A DNA stretch of 42,787 bases from Candidatus Moraniibacteriota bacterium (GTDB lineage Bacteria; Patescibacteriota; Minisyncoccia; Moranbacterales; UBA2206): the NCBI GenBank assembly GCA_003543115.1, contig DPJH01000006.1, positions 1 to 42,787 on the forward strand, in the 5' to 3' direction. The notes beneath the pieces are model-generated. The model searched no databases. It was given only the letters and a program-made list of their open reading frames with translations, and was not told the DNA's origin. The translations under genes and the position numbers were made by a program. Position 1 is the first letter of the stretch. The number at the start of each line of letters is the position of its first letter. Shown piece after piece: positions 23,520 through 32,654 of this stretch.

Positions 23520-23655
23520 AGAATAAATTATCTACCTTGCAAAACCCATCGAGCAATCAGGGCTATGGAGGAAGAAGAAATTATATGACACCTTATTCAC
23601 TTAAAAATAGATTTTGTGCAACAAAAAACCTTGCTTTTCATAGTTAGGGTTTTTT
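23520..23655 (+). ncRNA. Candidate small structured RNA or dnaE leader
   Basis: Downstream of a good promoter, a roughly 135-nt segment holds a possible closing helix (TTGCA near 23540 with TGCAA near 23618). It ends in a terminator-like stem, AAAAAACC (23623-23630) with GGTTTTTT (23648-23655). It has no long reading frame. I could not match it to SRP RNA, 6S, tmRNA or a riboswitch class. The rest of the gap to 23781 is repeat-like AT-rich sequence. Confidence 0.35.
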
Positions 23656-23689
23656 AATTTCAAATAAAATAATAATTTTAAAATCTAAA

Positions 23690-23750
23690 TTTTTAAGTTT
23701 TTGGAATTTGAATTTCATTTGACATTTGGATTTTGATATTTTGATTTCAA
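23690..23750. repeat. CCAAAT-type dispersed repeat upstream of dnaE
   Basis: TTTGGAATTTGAATTTCATT followed by GACATTTGGATTTTGAT. It resembles the element in the nusB-rnc gap (20231-20355). Confidence 0.5.
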
Positions 23751-23781
23751 AAAATCAATTAAACCATTAAAATTTTAGGAT

Positions 23782-26700
23782 ATGCCAAAATTCACCCACC
23801 TCCATGTTCATACTCATTATTCTCTTCTTGATGGCCTAGCAAAAGTCGATGCTATTCTTGACCATGCCAAAGAATTAGGCATGGATTCGCTGGCTATCAC
23901 TGACCACGGCGTTCTTTATGGAGCCATTGAATTCTATATCAAAGCCAAGGAGCGCGGCATAAAACCACTCATCGGTTGCGAAATGTATGTCACAGCCAAT
24001 GATTTGCACAGCAAAAACCCGACAGCCGAAGACCGCAAAAGATATCACCTGATACTTCTAGCTAAAAATGAAAAGGGTTATAAGAATCTGATGAAACTCA
24101 TTTCTATCGCCCATTTGGAAGGCTTTTATTATAAACCCCGCATTGATCGCAAAATTTTGCATGAACATGCCGAAGGGCTAATTGCGCTCAGCGCTTGCGC
24201 CGAAGGAGAAGTTCCGGCGCATATAATTATGGGGGATCTGCAAAAAGCAGAAGAGTTGGCGCTGGAATATAAAAGCATGTTCGCCCCGGGAGATTTCTAT
24301 TTTGAAATCCAGCATCATCCTACATTCGCCAATCAAGCTATTGCTAACAAAGGACTGATCGAACTAGCTAAAAAAATAGGCGTAAAAGTCGTTGCCACCA
24401 ATGATATCCATTATGTAAAAAAAGAAGATAATGTTATCCAGGATATTCTTTTATGCATCCAAACTAATCGCAAGGTAGATGAGAAAGACAGGATGAATCT
24501 GATGGATTTCGAACTATATTTGAAAAGCCCGGAAGAAATGGCAGATCATTTTTCCTATTTTCCTGAAGCTCTAGCCAACACTCAAGAAGTCGTAGATAAG
24601 TGCGATTTGGAAATAAAATTAGGAGAAACCCAGCTTCCTCATTTTGATGTTCCTGAAGGCTATACCGCTCAGACATATCTTGAAAAGTTATGCGAAGATG
24701 GGCTGGTAAAGAGATTCGGTTCGGACATCACCAGCGAGCATCGCCAAAGAATGGATTATGAAATGGGTATTATTGAAAAAACCGGCTACGCCTCATACTT
24801 CTTGATTGTGCAGGATTTTGTCAATTGGGCTAAGGATCAAGGAATTGTCGTAGGTCCTGGCAGAGGAAGCGCCGCCGGAAGCTTTGTTTCCTATCTTACT
24901 GGAATCACTAATATTGATCCCATAAAATATGATTTGCTTTTTGAAAGGTTTTTAAACCCTGAAAGAGTGTCCATGCCCGACGTTGATATGGACTTTGCCG
25001 ATGATAGGCGTGATGATGTTTTGCAATATGTGCGTAAAAAATATGGCAACGATCATGTAGCCCAGATTATCACATTTGGAACCATGGCCGCTCGCGCGGC
25101 TGTACGCGATGCCGGAAGAGCCTTAGGCATTCCCTATGATTTTTGCGATAAAACCGCCAAACTCATTCCTCAATTTTCCACTATCGAAGAAGCGCTGGAA
25201 GAATCCAAAGAATTCAAAGATTTCTATGGCATGGATCCCAGCGCTAAAAAGCTTATTGACAGCGCCAAACGATTGGAAGGCGTCGTGCGCCATGCCTCTA
25301 TGCATGCTTGCGGAGTAGTGATTACCAAAGACCCGGTCACTGAATATACACCCCTCCAAAACATCACCAAGGGCGGAGAAAACGGAGGGACAGTAACACA
25401 ATATTCTTCTTCCACCAAATCCAGTTTTGTAGAAAAAATAGGCCTTCTCAAAATGGACTTTTTGGGACTGAAAAATCTTACTATCATCCAAAACACTTTG
25501 CGTATTGTGAAAAAACTGGAAGGCCTTGAAGTGGATATCGATACTATTCCGCTTGATGATGAAAAAACTTATGAACTCTTGCAAAAAGCCGAAACAACCG
25601 GCGTATTCCAACTGGAAAGCTCCGGAATGAAAAGGTATCTGAAGCTTTTAAAACCCACAGTGCTTGAAGATATTATTGCCATGGTAGCTCTCTATCGCCC
25701 GGGACCGATGGATTGGATTCCGGATTTCATCGCTCGAAAACATGGAGAGAAAAAAATGTCATATCTTCATCCGAAACTAGAACCGATCCTCAACAAGACC
25801 TATGGCGTCGCTGTTTATCAGGAACAAGTCATGCAAATCGCCAGAGACCTTGCGGGATTTTCGCTCGGAGAAGCGGACGTTTTACGAAAGGCTATGGGTA
25901 AGAAAATTTTTGCTCTCATCCAAGAACAGAAAATAAAATTTATTGAAGGCTGTGTCACACAAGGAGTAGACAGAAAAATCGGAGAAAAAGTTTTTGAATA
26001 TATCGAACCTTTTGCCGGTTATGGCTTCAATCGCAGCCACGCCGCCTGTTATGCGCTTATCGGCTATCAAACCGCCTATTTAAAAGCTCATTTTCCAGCC
26101 GCTTTCATGGCAGCCTTGCTCACTTCCGATCAGGACAATATTGACCGAATCGCTATTGAAGTTTCCGAGTGCCGCGATATGGAAATTGAGGTTCTGCCGC
26201 CCCATGTCAATGAAAGCTTCGAAGAATTTGCGGTCATCATTGACAAAGAAACCAAAAAATCCCGCATTCGTTTCGGATTGAATGCCATCAAAAATGTCGG
26301 GCACAATGTCGCTCATGAGATTGTAGAAGAAAGAAAGAAAAATAATATTTTCAAAAATATTACGGATTTAGTCGAAAGGGTGCAAACCAAGGACCTCAAC
26401 AAAAAATCCATTGAAGCACTGGCTAAAGTTGGCGCATTAGAAGGATTGGGCGAAAGAAACCAAATTGTTGCTTCAATAGAGAATATTATTTCGCACTCTA
26501 AAACATTTCAAAAAAATCAAAATTCCCAACAATTCAGTCTTTTTGGAGCTTCGGAAATTGCCCTGCCGGAAATATCCCTTATTGATTGCGAACCAGCTAC
26601 GAAAAAACAGCGTCTCGGTTGGGAAAAAGAATTGATGGGGCTATACATCAGCGACCATCCAGCCCGTGAATATCAGGAATATTTTTCCCATATGGGAGTA

Positions 26701-27309
26701 CCTATCAAGGATATCAATGCCAGTCACGTAGGAAAAAATATCAGTGTCGGCGGAGTGATTTCCAAGATTCACAAGATTTATTTGAAAACGCAAAAAACCA
26801 TGCTTTTTGTCACTATTGAAGACACTGAAAGCAGCATGGAGATATTGGTTTTTCCTAAAGTGCTTGATGTTACAGGCGCCGTTTGGGAGGAAGACAAGGT
26901 TGTTCTGGCCAGTGGAAAAATTTCCGACAAAGACGGCAATTTTAAAATTTTATGCGATTCTGTCAAAGCTATCAATCAAATTGAAGTGGAAAATTTTATG
27001 AGGGTGCTGGCCACTCAAAAAGCTAACGGAGGCACAATAAATCCAGACAAATCGATTGCGTCGAAGACATCATCACACAAGAAAGCGGATGAGCCAAGAA
27101 AAATCATAATCACATTGCCAAGCTCTGCCAATCAAGAGTCTCTCAAAAAGCTTTCCCAATACTTCAATCGCTGCGAAGTCGGCTCAGCAAAAATATATCT
27201 TTCTATCAATAACTCAAGACTTGAGACTCCCTATTGTATAAACCAATCAGAAAATTTAGAAAACAACCTGAAAACCATAATTCCCGAAGCCACTATTGAG
27301 ATATTATAA
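23782..27309 (+). CDS. dnaE: DNA polymerase III alpha subunit
   Basis: An 1175-aa replicative polymerase of the DnaE1 type. The PHP domain starts at once (HLHVHTHYSLLDGLAKVD). The polymerase active site has GPGRGSAAGSFVSYLTGIT and PDVDMDFADDRRDDVLQYV (near residue 400), with later HASMHACGVVIT and MDFLGLKNLTI. ALYRPGPMDWIPDFIARKHG and GYGFNRSHAACYALIGYQTAYLKAHFP mark the fingers and finger-tau region. A helix-hairpin-helix and a C-terminal OB fold (SVGGVISKIHKIYLKTQKTM, about 975-1060) follow. The last 110 residues are variable. Length is normal. It is the only large plus-strand gene in the left two thirds of the window. Confidence 0.98.
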   Translation: MPKFTHLHVHTHYSLLDGLAKVDAILDHAKELGMDSLAITDHGVLYGAIEFYIKAKERGIKPLIGCEMYVTANDLHSKNPTAEDRKRYHLILLAKNEKGYKNLMKLISIAHLEGFYYKPRIDRKILHEHAEGLIALSACAEGEVPAHIIMGDLQKAEELALEYKSMFAPGDFYFEIQHHPTFANQAIANKGLIELAKKIGVKVVATNDIHYVKKEDNVIQDILLCIQTNRKVDEKDRMNLMDFELYLKSPEEMADHFSYFPEALANTQEVVDKCDLEIKLGETQLPHFDVPEGYTAQTYLEKLCEDGLVKRFGSDITSEHRQRMDYEMGIIEKTGYASYFLIVQDFVNWAKDQGIVVGPGRGSAAGSFVSYLTGITNIDPIKYDLLFERFLNPERVSMPDVDMDFADDRRDDVLQYVRKKYGNDHVAQIITFGTMAARAAVRDAGRALGIPYDFCDKTAKLIPQFSTIEEALEESKEFKDFYGMDPSAKKLIDSAKRLEGVVRHASMHACGVVITKDPVTEYTPLQNITKGGENGGTVTQYSSSTKSSFVEKIGLLKMDFLGLKNLTIIQNTLRIVKKLEGLEVDIDTIPLDDEKTYELLQKAETTGVFQLESSGMKRYLKLLKPTVLEDIIAMVALYRPGPMDWIPDFIARKHGEKKMSYLHPKLEPILNKTYGVAVYQEQVMQIARDLAGFSLGEADVLRKAMGKKIFALIQEQKIKFIEGCVTQGVDRKIGEKVFEYIEPFAGYGFNRSHAACYALIGYQTAYLKAHFPAAFMAALLTSDQDNIDRIAIEVSECRDMEIEVLPPHVNESFEEFAVIIDKETKKSRIRFGLNAIKNVGHNVAHEIVEERKKNNIFKNITDLVERVQTKDLNKKSIEALAKVGALEGLGERNQIVASIENIISHSKTFQKNQNSQQFSLFGASEIALPEISLIDCEPATKKQRLGWEKELMGLYISDHPAREYQEYFSHMGVPIKDINASHVGKNISVGGVISKIHKIYLKTQKTMLFVTIEDTESSMEILVFPKVLDVTGAVWEEDKVVLASGKISDKDGNFKILCDSVKAINQIEVENFMRVLATQKANGGTINPDKSIASKTSSHKKADEPRKIIITLPSSANQESLKKLSQYFNRCEVGSAKIYLSINNSRLETPYCINQSENLENNLKTIIPEATIEIL

Positions 27310-27329
27310 AAGCATTCTCACAATAAAAA

Positions 27330-27608
27330 CTATTTCTGAAATTTTTTCTGACAATCAATCGCCAATTGGATACATTCTTCCGGATCATAACCAAGCTCAT
27401 CGCAAAATGAGATAGTACAAAATATCAGGTTGCCCAATTCTTTTTTTAATTCTTCATCCGTATGAATGTTTCTATCTTTTTCAGCATTTCTTTCCCAGCG
27501 GCAAATATCACCGAAAATCTTTCCCAGACGAACAATGATTTGTCCTAAACCCAACTTTTGACCTTCCCAGATATGGCGACCCTGCTCTAATAGGTTCTTA
27601 ATTTCCAT
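27330..27608 (-). CDS. MazG-like small protein (copy 1)
   Basis: A 92-aa all-alpha protein. Its second half (DEELKKELGNLIFCTISFCDELGYDPEEC... in outline) matches the C-terminal helices of MazG-like nucleotide pyrophosphohydrolases. However, the metal-binding Asp of E-x-x-D is Asn (ELGN), and the first-helix ExxE pair is not seen (LGKIFGDICRWERN instead). It may be inactive or use other ligands. It is about 75% identical by eye to the 93-aa copy at 33261. It lies just downstream of the metallophosphoesterase start-to-stop unit, separated from dnaE's end by 20 bp, tail to tail. Confidence 0.7.
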   Translation of the reverse strand: MEIKNLLEQGRHIWEGQKLGLGQIIVRLGKIFGDICRWERNAEKDRNIHTDEELKKELGNLIFCTISFCDELGYDPEECIQLAIDCQKKFQK

Positions 27609-27623
27609 ATTTTTTCAATATTT

Positions 27624-28739
27624 CTATTTAAAATTTATCACTACAATCTCCGGCCGTCCGGAGGTACGCATTGCCGGGCCCCAGGTTCCTGCTCCGCTTG
27701 AAGTATAGATGGAAAAGTCTCTGTCAACCGAAAGCCCGAAATGATATTTTCCGTAAATCAGCCATGTAATCAATTGAAAGGGAAACAATTGTCCTTTATG
27801 GGTGTGTCCCGCCAATTGCAAGCTGACGCCAACTTCTCCGGCATTTTTTGCTTCTGACGGATTGTGATACAGGAGAATGCTGGGTTTTCCAGGATTGAAA
27901 TTTTTTATTTCTCCGATTTTACTTTTAATATCCATGCTTTCCCCTCTTTGCGGATAACTGATTCCCAGAACTTGCATTCCCGCTACATCCGCCATTTCAT
28001 TGTTTAGGATTTTTACTGGCGTGTTTTTTAAAACCGAAAGCGCATTTTCCACCCCAAGATATGTTTCATGGTTCCCAGTAACAAAGTATGTTCCGTCCAG
28101 TGCCTTGATGTCATTGAGCGGACCTACTAATGAATCCAATCTGCCATCCATGCCATCAAATAGATCACCCGTGATAAAAACTATGTCCGGATTTTCAGCA
28201 TTGGTTTTTTCAACTATCGAAGCAAGGAATTTTTTTCCATATACATGGCCCAGATGAATATCGGATAGCTGAACTGCTTTTTTTCCTCGCCATTCTTCCG
28301 GCAAATTTTTTATTCCTATTGTCACATTTTTTATTTTAGGATTGGAAGCGTTCCAAATTCCATATGTGGAAAAAACAAAAGTAAATACAAGCGAAACAAC
28401 AGCCAAACACTTATAATCAAGACTTTTTCCAACAGCCTTAGCAATCCAAACGACCATCCAAGACACGCTGAAAACCATGACCAAATTCCATCCAACAGCC
28501 AGCCACATGCTAGAAACAGAATATAAGGCTCTAGTAAAAGCATTCCCGCTATAATGAGCAATGATTGAAGATAAGATGAAGCCTGTGCTTGATATGAATA
28601 AAGCTACCGCCATCCATATTTTTATATTATTTTTTTCGACATTGAAAAATCTGATCAAAGAAAAATAAATAAAAAAGTGTCCTCCAAGCAATATGATATA
28701 AAAAACAAGCATGGTTACGGCCATTCCCAAAGTATTCAT
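27624..28739 (-). CDS. Membrane-anchored calcineurin-like metallophosphoesterase
   Basis: A 371-aa protein. Four hydrophobic helices occupy residues about 5-128. A YkuE-type phosphoesterase domain follows, with the five metal-site motifs: LSDIHLG (D160, H162), ITGDLFDG (D192), VTGNHETY (N223, H224), LLYHNP and AGHTHKGQ (H312, H314). The C-terminus (SSGAGTWGPAMRTSGRPEIV) is typical of this family. Substrate unknown; related enzymes act on UDP-sugar lipids or other phosphoesters at the membrane. It is 15 bp upstream of the MazG-like gene, probably co-transcribed. Confidence 0.93.
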   Translation of the reverse strand: MNTLGMAVTMLVFYIILLGGHFFIYFSLIRFFNVEKNNIKIWMAVALFISSTGFILSSIIAHYSGNAFTRALYSVSSMWLAVGWNLVMVFSVSWMVVWIAKAVGKSLDYKCLAVVSLVFTFVFSTYGIWNASNPKIKNVTIGIKNLPEEWRGKKAVQLSDIHLGHVYGKKFLASIVEKTNAENPDIVFITGDLFDGMDGRLDSLVGPLNDIKALDGTYFVTGNHETYLGVENALSVLKNTPVKILNNEMADVAGMQVLGISYPQRGESMDIKSKIGEIKNFNPGKPSILLYHNPSEAKNAGEVGVSLQLAGHTHKGQLFPFQLITWLIYGKYHFGLSVDRDFSIYTSSGAGTWGPAMRTSGRPEIVVINFK

Positions 28740-28818
28740 TAAATAAAATTAGCTTTTTATTAGCTTAATCTTACGCCACTTATTTATTACAGTCAAAAAA
28801 TCCGATCCCTGATCAAAC

Positions 28819-28849
28819 GCCCTCGAAAACATCATTCATTTTCAAGGGC
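28819..28849. other. Imperfect hairpin in gap between Gmad2-type gene and metallophosphoesterase
   Basis: GCCCT-C-GAAAA and TTTTC-A-AGGGC form an 11-position stem with one mismatch and a 9-nt loop, 26 bp beyond the Gmad2-type gene's stop. No clean T-run follows, so a termination role is uncertain. Confidence 0.4.
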
Positions 28850-28875
28850 ATTGCTTGTAGAATCAAAAGATTTTC

Positions 28876-29391
28876 CTATTTTTCAAATAAAACCGCGAAA
28901 GAAAAACTTCCCGCGTTTTCAGGCTTTCCTGACGGATTGCTTTTTTCAAAAACCAAGTTTCCGTTTTTAGAGTCTTTCGGATCAAATTCCAGTTCTGCTT
29001 CAAAAGGCATATATGCATCTTTTGATCCATCGCCCTTGCTTTTAGCCCATCCTTGAGCCAAAACAGTTCCTTTATCGTCAAGCAATTTAACAATAAATGA
29101 GGATTCGAAATACCATCCCTTGGCCTCACCGCTTATCTTCATCGGACTTACGACTATCTCATTGACACTCGGGGAACTGACGCGGATATTTATTCCTTCA
29201 GCCACTCTTTGATTATTAACATTATTTTCATTTTTATCCGAAATAGCGCTTTTCTTATCAGCCTCCGTACTTACGTCTTTCTTGCTTATCCAAAAACGGA
29301 CGAAAAAAACCACAACTGCCAGCAATATCGCCGCGATAATAATTTTTTTCCATTTACTGCTATTTGTATTTTGCACAGTTCTTAGGTTCAT
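28876..29391 (-). CDS. Membrane-anchored Gmad2-type immunoglobulin-like domain protein
   Basis: A 171-aa protein. One N-terminal signal anchor (about 14-34, KWKKIIIAAILLAVVVFFV) is followed by a charged linker and a beta-rich domain from about 70. That domain has INIRVSSPSVNEIVVSPMKI, SGEAKGWYFESSFIVKLLD, VLAQGWAKSKGD and PFEAELEFDP, the pattern of Gmad2, the Ig-like domain of spore-germination proteins that is also common in CPR extracellular proteins. It should sit outside the membrane. Binding partner unknown. Confidence 0.85.
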   Translation of the reverse strand: MNLRTVQNTNSSKWKKIIIAAILLAVVVFFVRFWISKKDVSTEADKKSAISDKNENNVNNQRVAEGINIRVSSPSVNEIVVSPMKISGEAKGWYFESSFIVKLLDDKGTVLAQGWAKSKGDGSKDAYMPFEAELEFDPKDSKNGNLVFEKSNPSGKPENAGSFSFAVLFEK

Positions 29392-29482
29392 CGATTTTTT
29401 ACTATTAATTTTTTACTTAGTTTATTTTACCAATAAAAGAAAATTGTGCCAATTTTTTTCAATTATTAAAATTTAAATTCTA

Positions 29483-30292
29483 TTATTTAAAATACAATTT
29501 TTCCGCCAGCTTATAAAACGCATTTTTTTGCTGCTCTTCATCAAGAAATGCTCTTATTAATTCTATATAAGGCTGGACAAATTTTAACGGCGTGTTCTCT
29601 CCTGCAAAATCCGTGCCAAACATAACCCTGTTTTTTATGATAGGAAAATAAGTGAATACTCTTCTTAAGTCATCCCTATATTGCTCTTGCAATTTGCGCG
29701 TAGCTTCAGGAGTGTCAAATTCAACCATAACAGCCGATATATCGACATATACATTTTCATTAGAAGCTACCACATTGCCGGTTTCCAAAAAATAAGGAAA
29801 CCCGAAATGAGAAATAACTATATTAGTTTCAGGGCAAAGTTTGGCTAAATCATCGATATGAATCGGATGGGCATATTTCAAAATGGCTCTATCCTCTGGA
29901 TCAAAGCAATCTCCAATATGAAAAATTAATGGTCTCTTATATTTTCCGCAAAGTTTTCCAATCCTTATCACTTTTTCATCATGAGGATAGAAATATTGAT
30001 AGCCTGTATAAAGTTTTATACCTACTATCCTGTCTTCCCGCAAAAGTTCTTCATGTCTTGCTAGCTGCGATTCCAAATCGCTGTCCATGTTGATGCTGCC
30101 TAAAGAAAAGATGCTTGGTTCGCTATCGGTGAATTCCAAAAGCTCTTCAACATCAGGAATCCTAGGAATATCTTGGCTATTCTTGTCAAAATAAGGAATA
30201 GCAATTATTTTTTCCACCGCCCCGCCGCTTTCCTTCTGATATTCTTTCCAGATTTTTTTATTGCAAACATGAGTATGGATGTCTATTATCAT
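29483..30292 (-). CDS. Amidohydrolase-2 family TIM-barrel metal-dependent hydrolase
   Basis: A 269-aa protein. The N-terminal IIDIHTHVC gives the HxH metal motif (H6, H8). PLIFHIGD (H125), NIVISHFG (H162) and MFGTDFAGE (D228) supply the rest of a mononuclear or binuclear site. The family contains decarboxylases and hydrolases acting on diverse small molecules, so the substrate cannot be read. It is a stand-alone gene with its own gaps on both sides. Confidence 0.87.
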   Translation of the reverse strand: MIIDIHTHVCNKKIWKEYQKESGGAVEKIIAIPYFDKNSQDIPRIPDVEELLEFTDSEPSIFSLGSINMDSDLESQLARHEELLREDRIVGIKLYTGYQYFYPHDEKVIRIGKLCGKYKRPLIFHIGDCFDPEDRAILKYAHPIHIDDLAKLCPETNIVISHFGFPYFLETGNVVASNENVYVDISAVMVEFDTPEATRKLQEQYRDDLRRVFTYFPIIKNRVMFGTDFAGENTPLKFVQPYIELIRAFLDEEQQKNAFYKLAEKLYFK

Positions 30293-30507
30293 ATTTGATA
30301 TTGCTTAAAAAATTATGCCCGATAAATCCTATCGGCTATATATCTCCTTAAGAAGAATTATCCTTAATAAAAGTCTAGCACCCTTGATGCTTTCTTTCAA
30401 TGTCTAGGCTATCTAAATGTTCCGTAGCTTATCCGGTATTCTCCGTTAAATTTCGAGTGTTCTTTGTTAATAAAACAGATTTGGAAACAAAAAAATAAGT
30501 CCCTATC
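30293..30507. other. Non-coding gap, 215 bp, nothing recognised
   Basis: AT-rich sequence between the HD-domain gene and the amidohydrolase gene. I see no open frame of note, no tRNA-like fold and no strong terminator. Confidence 0.5.
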
Positions 30508-31110
30508 CTATGATAAAAAGGCGTGCTTTTCGAACTCCTTCTTTCTATTTTCCATTTCTTCTCGAGCCATGATTCTTGCCGATTCAAAGAAGAAAAAATT
30601 TTTTTCGTCGATTTTGTTCAGCATTCTGTCATAAAGAATATCAAAAGCAAGCTTAGTTCTTCGTAAGTCTGCTGAAAATCCTATTTTTGAAAAACGCCAC
30701 AGCTTGTCTCCATCTCTCATCGCTCCATCTTCTTTGGAAAAGAAATTTTGCCTAGTATCATGTTGCGAGACAATTTCTAAAATAAGTCTCACTAGAGCTG
30801 GAGGGTAACCTGCTTTTTGCAATATTTTTTTAGCCAGCCTCACGCCTTCTTGCTGGTGATTGATGCGGATCTTACGTTCCAGCTCTGGTGCTATGTTCTG
30901 ATCAAATATGACAAAACGCTCTTCTTTGGAAAGCTTGCTCCAACCGATGTCGTGCAAAATAGCGGCAGGAACTGCAATCCTGTCATCGGCATTTTCAATT
31001 TCACACAATTTACTGGCATATTCCGTCACAATTTTCGCATGCCCATCATCATCCCTCTTGTCTTGAAAAGGCAAAGCCAGTTCCCAAATCTTTTCAAATT
31101 CTTGTTTCAT
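30508..31110 (-). CDS. HD-domain metal-dependent phosphohydrolase-like protein
   Basis: A 200-aa protein. H24 (DDGHAKIVTEYASKL), H53-D54 (AAILHDIGWSKLSKEE) and a later His in INHQQEGVRLAKKIL, with SQHDTRQ, give an HD-superfamily metal site. HD enzymes cleave phosphoesters of nucleotides or second messengers; the exact substrate is not indicated. The last 40 residues are helical and charged. It is monocistronic on the minus strand. Confidence 0.88.
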   Translation of the reverse strand: MKQEFEKIWELALPFQDKRDDDGHAKIVTEYASKLCEIENADDRIAVPAAILHDIGWSKLSKEERFVIFDQNIAPELERKIRINHQQEGVRLAKKILQKAGYPPALVRLILEIVSQHDTRQNFFSKEDGAMRDGDKLWRFSKIGFSADLRRTKLAFDILYDRMLNKIDEKNFFFFESARIMAREEMENRKKEFEKHAFLS

Positions 31111-31194
31111 GATTTTAATTACAACGTTAAATCTTTATTGAACTTTCATATTATATCAATAAAAAGAATTTAAAAAAAATAGTGCGTATAAAAA

Positions 31195-31806
31195 CTAAAC
31201 TACAAAAACCAATTCATCATCCGGGATAGCGCTTGCCAAACAATCCGGAAATGAGGTTATGACAAAAAAAGGAAGCTGTTTTGTTTCGAATATTTCCACA
31301 TAAATCATATTGGCAGATTGCAATTCTATCCCTGAAACAGTATTAACAGCAATATTGCTTTCCCCAGCGCACTTGCTTCGAAAAACTTTTTTAACGTTTT
31401 TCTTGTCATCATCGGCCAAGCTTTTTATGGACACGACATTCTTGTCTCCAACGGCGAAATCATATTCAAATGTGAATACGAAGTGCTTGTCTTCTTTTTC
31501 AGCAGTCCAATGAGCTTCATTATTCAAATTGAATGTCATGAATTTTTCCCTGATCAACTCCAGGATTTTTTTCGGATTTTCAATTCCAGGAATGTTTTTG
31601 TAGAATTTTGTTCCTATTGTTTCCAAAGCGTGCTCAACGTCATTCTTGGAAATATGAGAAGCAATAAATTTTTTCTTGGAATAGTCATAATACCAATAAG
31701 GCTTACCTATCAAAGTTTTTTTATAAGCGTCATCAACAAATTCAAAATGACGCAAAATATGGAATTCATTGGTGGGATTTATTTGAAATTTATCTATTAT
31801 ATCCAT
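31195..31806 (-). CDS. Hypothetical protein, soluble
   Basis: A 203-aa protein I do not recognise. It has no signal peptide or membrane helix. Mixed alpha/beta composition; notable strings are FHILRHFEFVDDAYKKTLIG, HFVFTFEYDFAVGD and FFVITSFPDCLASAIPDDEL. The C-terminal third reads like beta strands. It stands alone between the HD gene and the methyltransferase gene, and codon use looks like its neighbours. Confidence 0.75.
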   Translation of the reverse strand: MDIIDKFQINPTNEFHILRHFEFVDDAYKKTLIGKPYWYYDYSKKKFIASHISKNDVEHALETIGTKFYKNIPGIENPKKILELIREKFMTFNLNNEAHWTAEKEDKHFVFTFEYDFAVGDKNVVSIKSLADDDKKNVKKVFRSKCAGESNIAVNTVSGIELQSANMIYVEIFETKQLPFFVITSFPDCLASAIPDDELVFVV

Positions 31807-31914
31807 AAGCGATGTCAGAACAAAAAATTTACGATCCGAAGCGCAAAGTATTTAGATAAAGCTTAGTGGACCAGAATATACCTTGCTATACATAATATTG
31901 ATTTTAGTGTCTGT

Positions 31915-32610
31915 TTACTTCTTGATTAATTCAAAAAATAAATATTCCGTGCTTGCATATTTTCCATTTTCTCTCATTTTTTCAGGTAATTTCGGTTCTA
32001 GTTTTCTGTTGATCATAAATAATCTGCTGAATTTTGATTCATAAAAACTCAAGGGTCTATGCAAGTAGTGCTTGGTAAATTTTCGCCCGTCAGTTAGATT
32101 AAAAATCCATGTCCTTTCTTCAATTTTATCATAAGATGCGGGATCAAGATAACATAATCCGGTTTCTTCATTCCATTTATCTGCCATAGGATGAACTATT
32201 CCAACATAAAATTTTCCACCCGGCTTCAAAACTCTCCATGATTCTTCAATAGCTTGATCAGGATCATCAAAAATATGGAGCACCATAATTGAGACTATAT
32301 AATCAAAAGCTTGGTCACCGAATGGCAATTCGCAAGAAGATGCTTTTTTAGTAGGAATATATTTTGACGCTTCTTCAAGCAAGGCATCTGAGATATCCGT
32401 GCCGATAACTTCAGCGCCTTTATCTTGAATAATCTTTCCGAACCAACCTGCACCACATCCATTATCCAAGACTTTCTTGCCTGAAAAATTCTCGTCCCTT
32501 ATTAGTTCCAAAGCTCCTTGGATTTTAGTGATTTTATTTGGCGGATACAGGCCTTTGAGATCTGCCTCAATCCAAGACTTCTCTTTTTCCCACTCATGAT
32601 CTTTAGACAT
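31915..32610 (-). CDS. Class I SAM-dependent methyltransferase
   Basis: A 231-aa Rossmann methyltransferase of the Methyltransf_11/25 type. Motif I is VLDNGCGAGWFGKI (47-60), the acidic motif II is VIGTDIS, followed by LPFGDQAFDYIVSIMVLHIF (motif IV-V) and ESWRVLKPGGKFYVG. The C-terminal part (NRKLEPKLPEKMREN) is a lid typical of small-molecule methyltransferases. The substrate is not identifiable. Confidence 0.92.
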   Translation of the reverse strand: MSKDHEWEKEKSWIEADLKGLYPPNKITKIQGALELIRDENFSGKKVLDNGCGAGWFGKIIQDKGAEVIGTDISDALLEEASKYIPTKKASSCELPFGDQAFDYIVSIMVLHIFDDPDQAIEESWRVLKPGGKFYVGIVHPMADKWNEETGLCYLDPASYDKIEERTWIFNLTDGRKFTKHYLHRPLSFYESKFSRLFMINRKLEPKLPEKMRENGKYASTEYLFFELIKK

Positions 32611-32654
32611 ATGGTATAGTAATTCTAATTAAAAAATACTTAAACTCAATGTTG

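Noticed and set aside
25123..25611. Open frame of 162 codons on the minus strand inside dnaE
   Set aside because: It lies fully antisense to conserved polymerase motifs; no independent signal or ribosome site.
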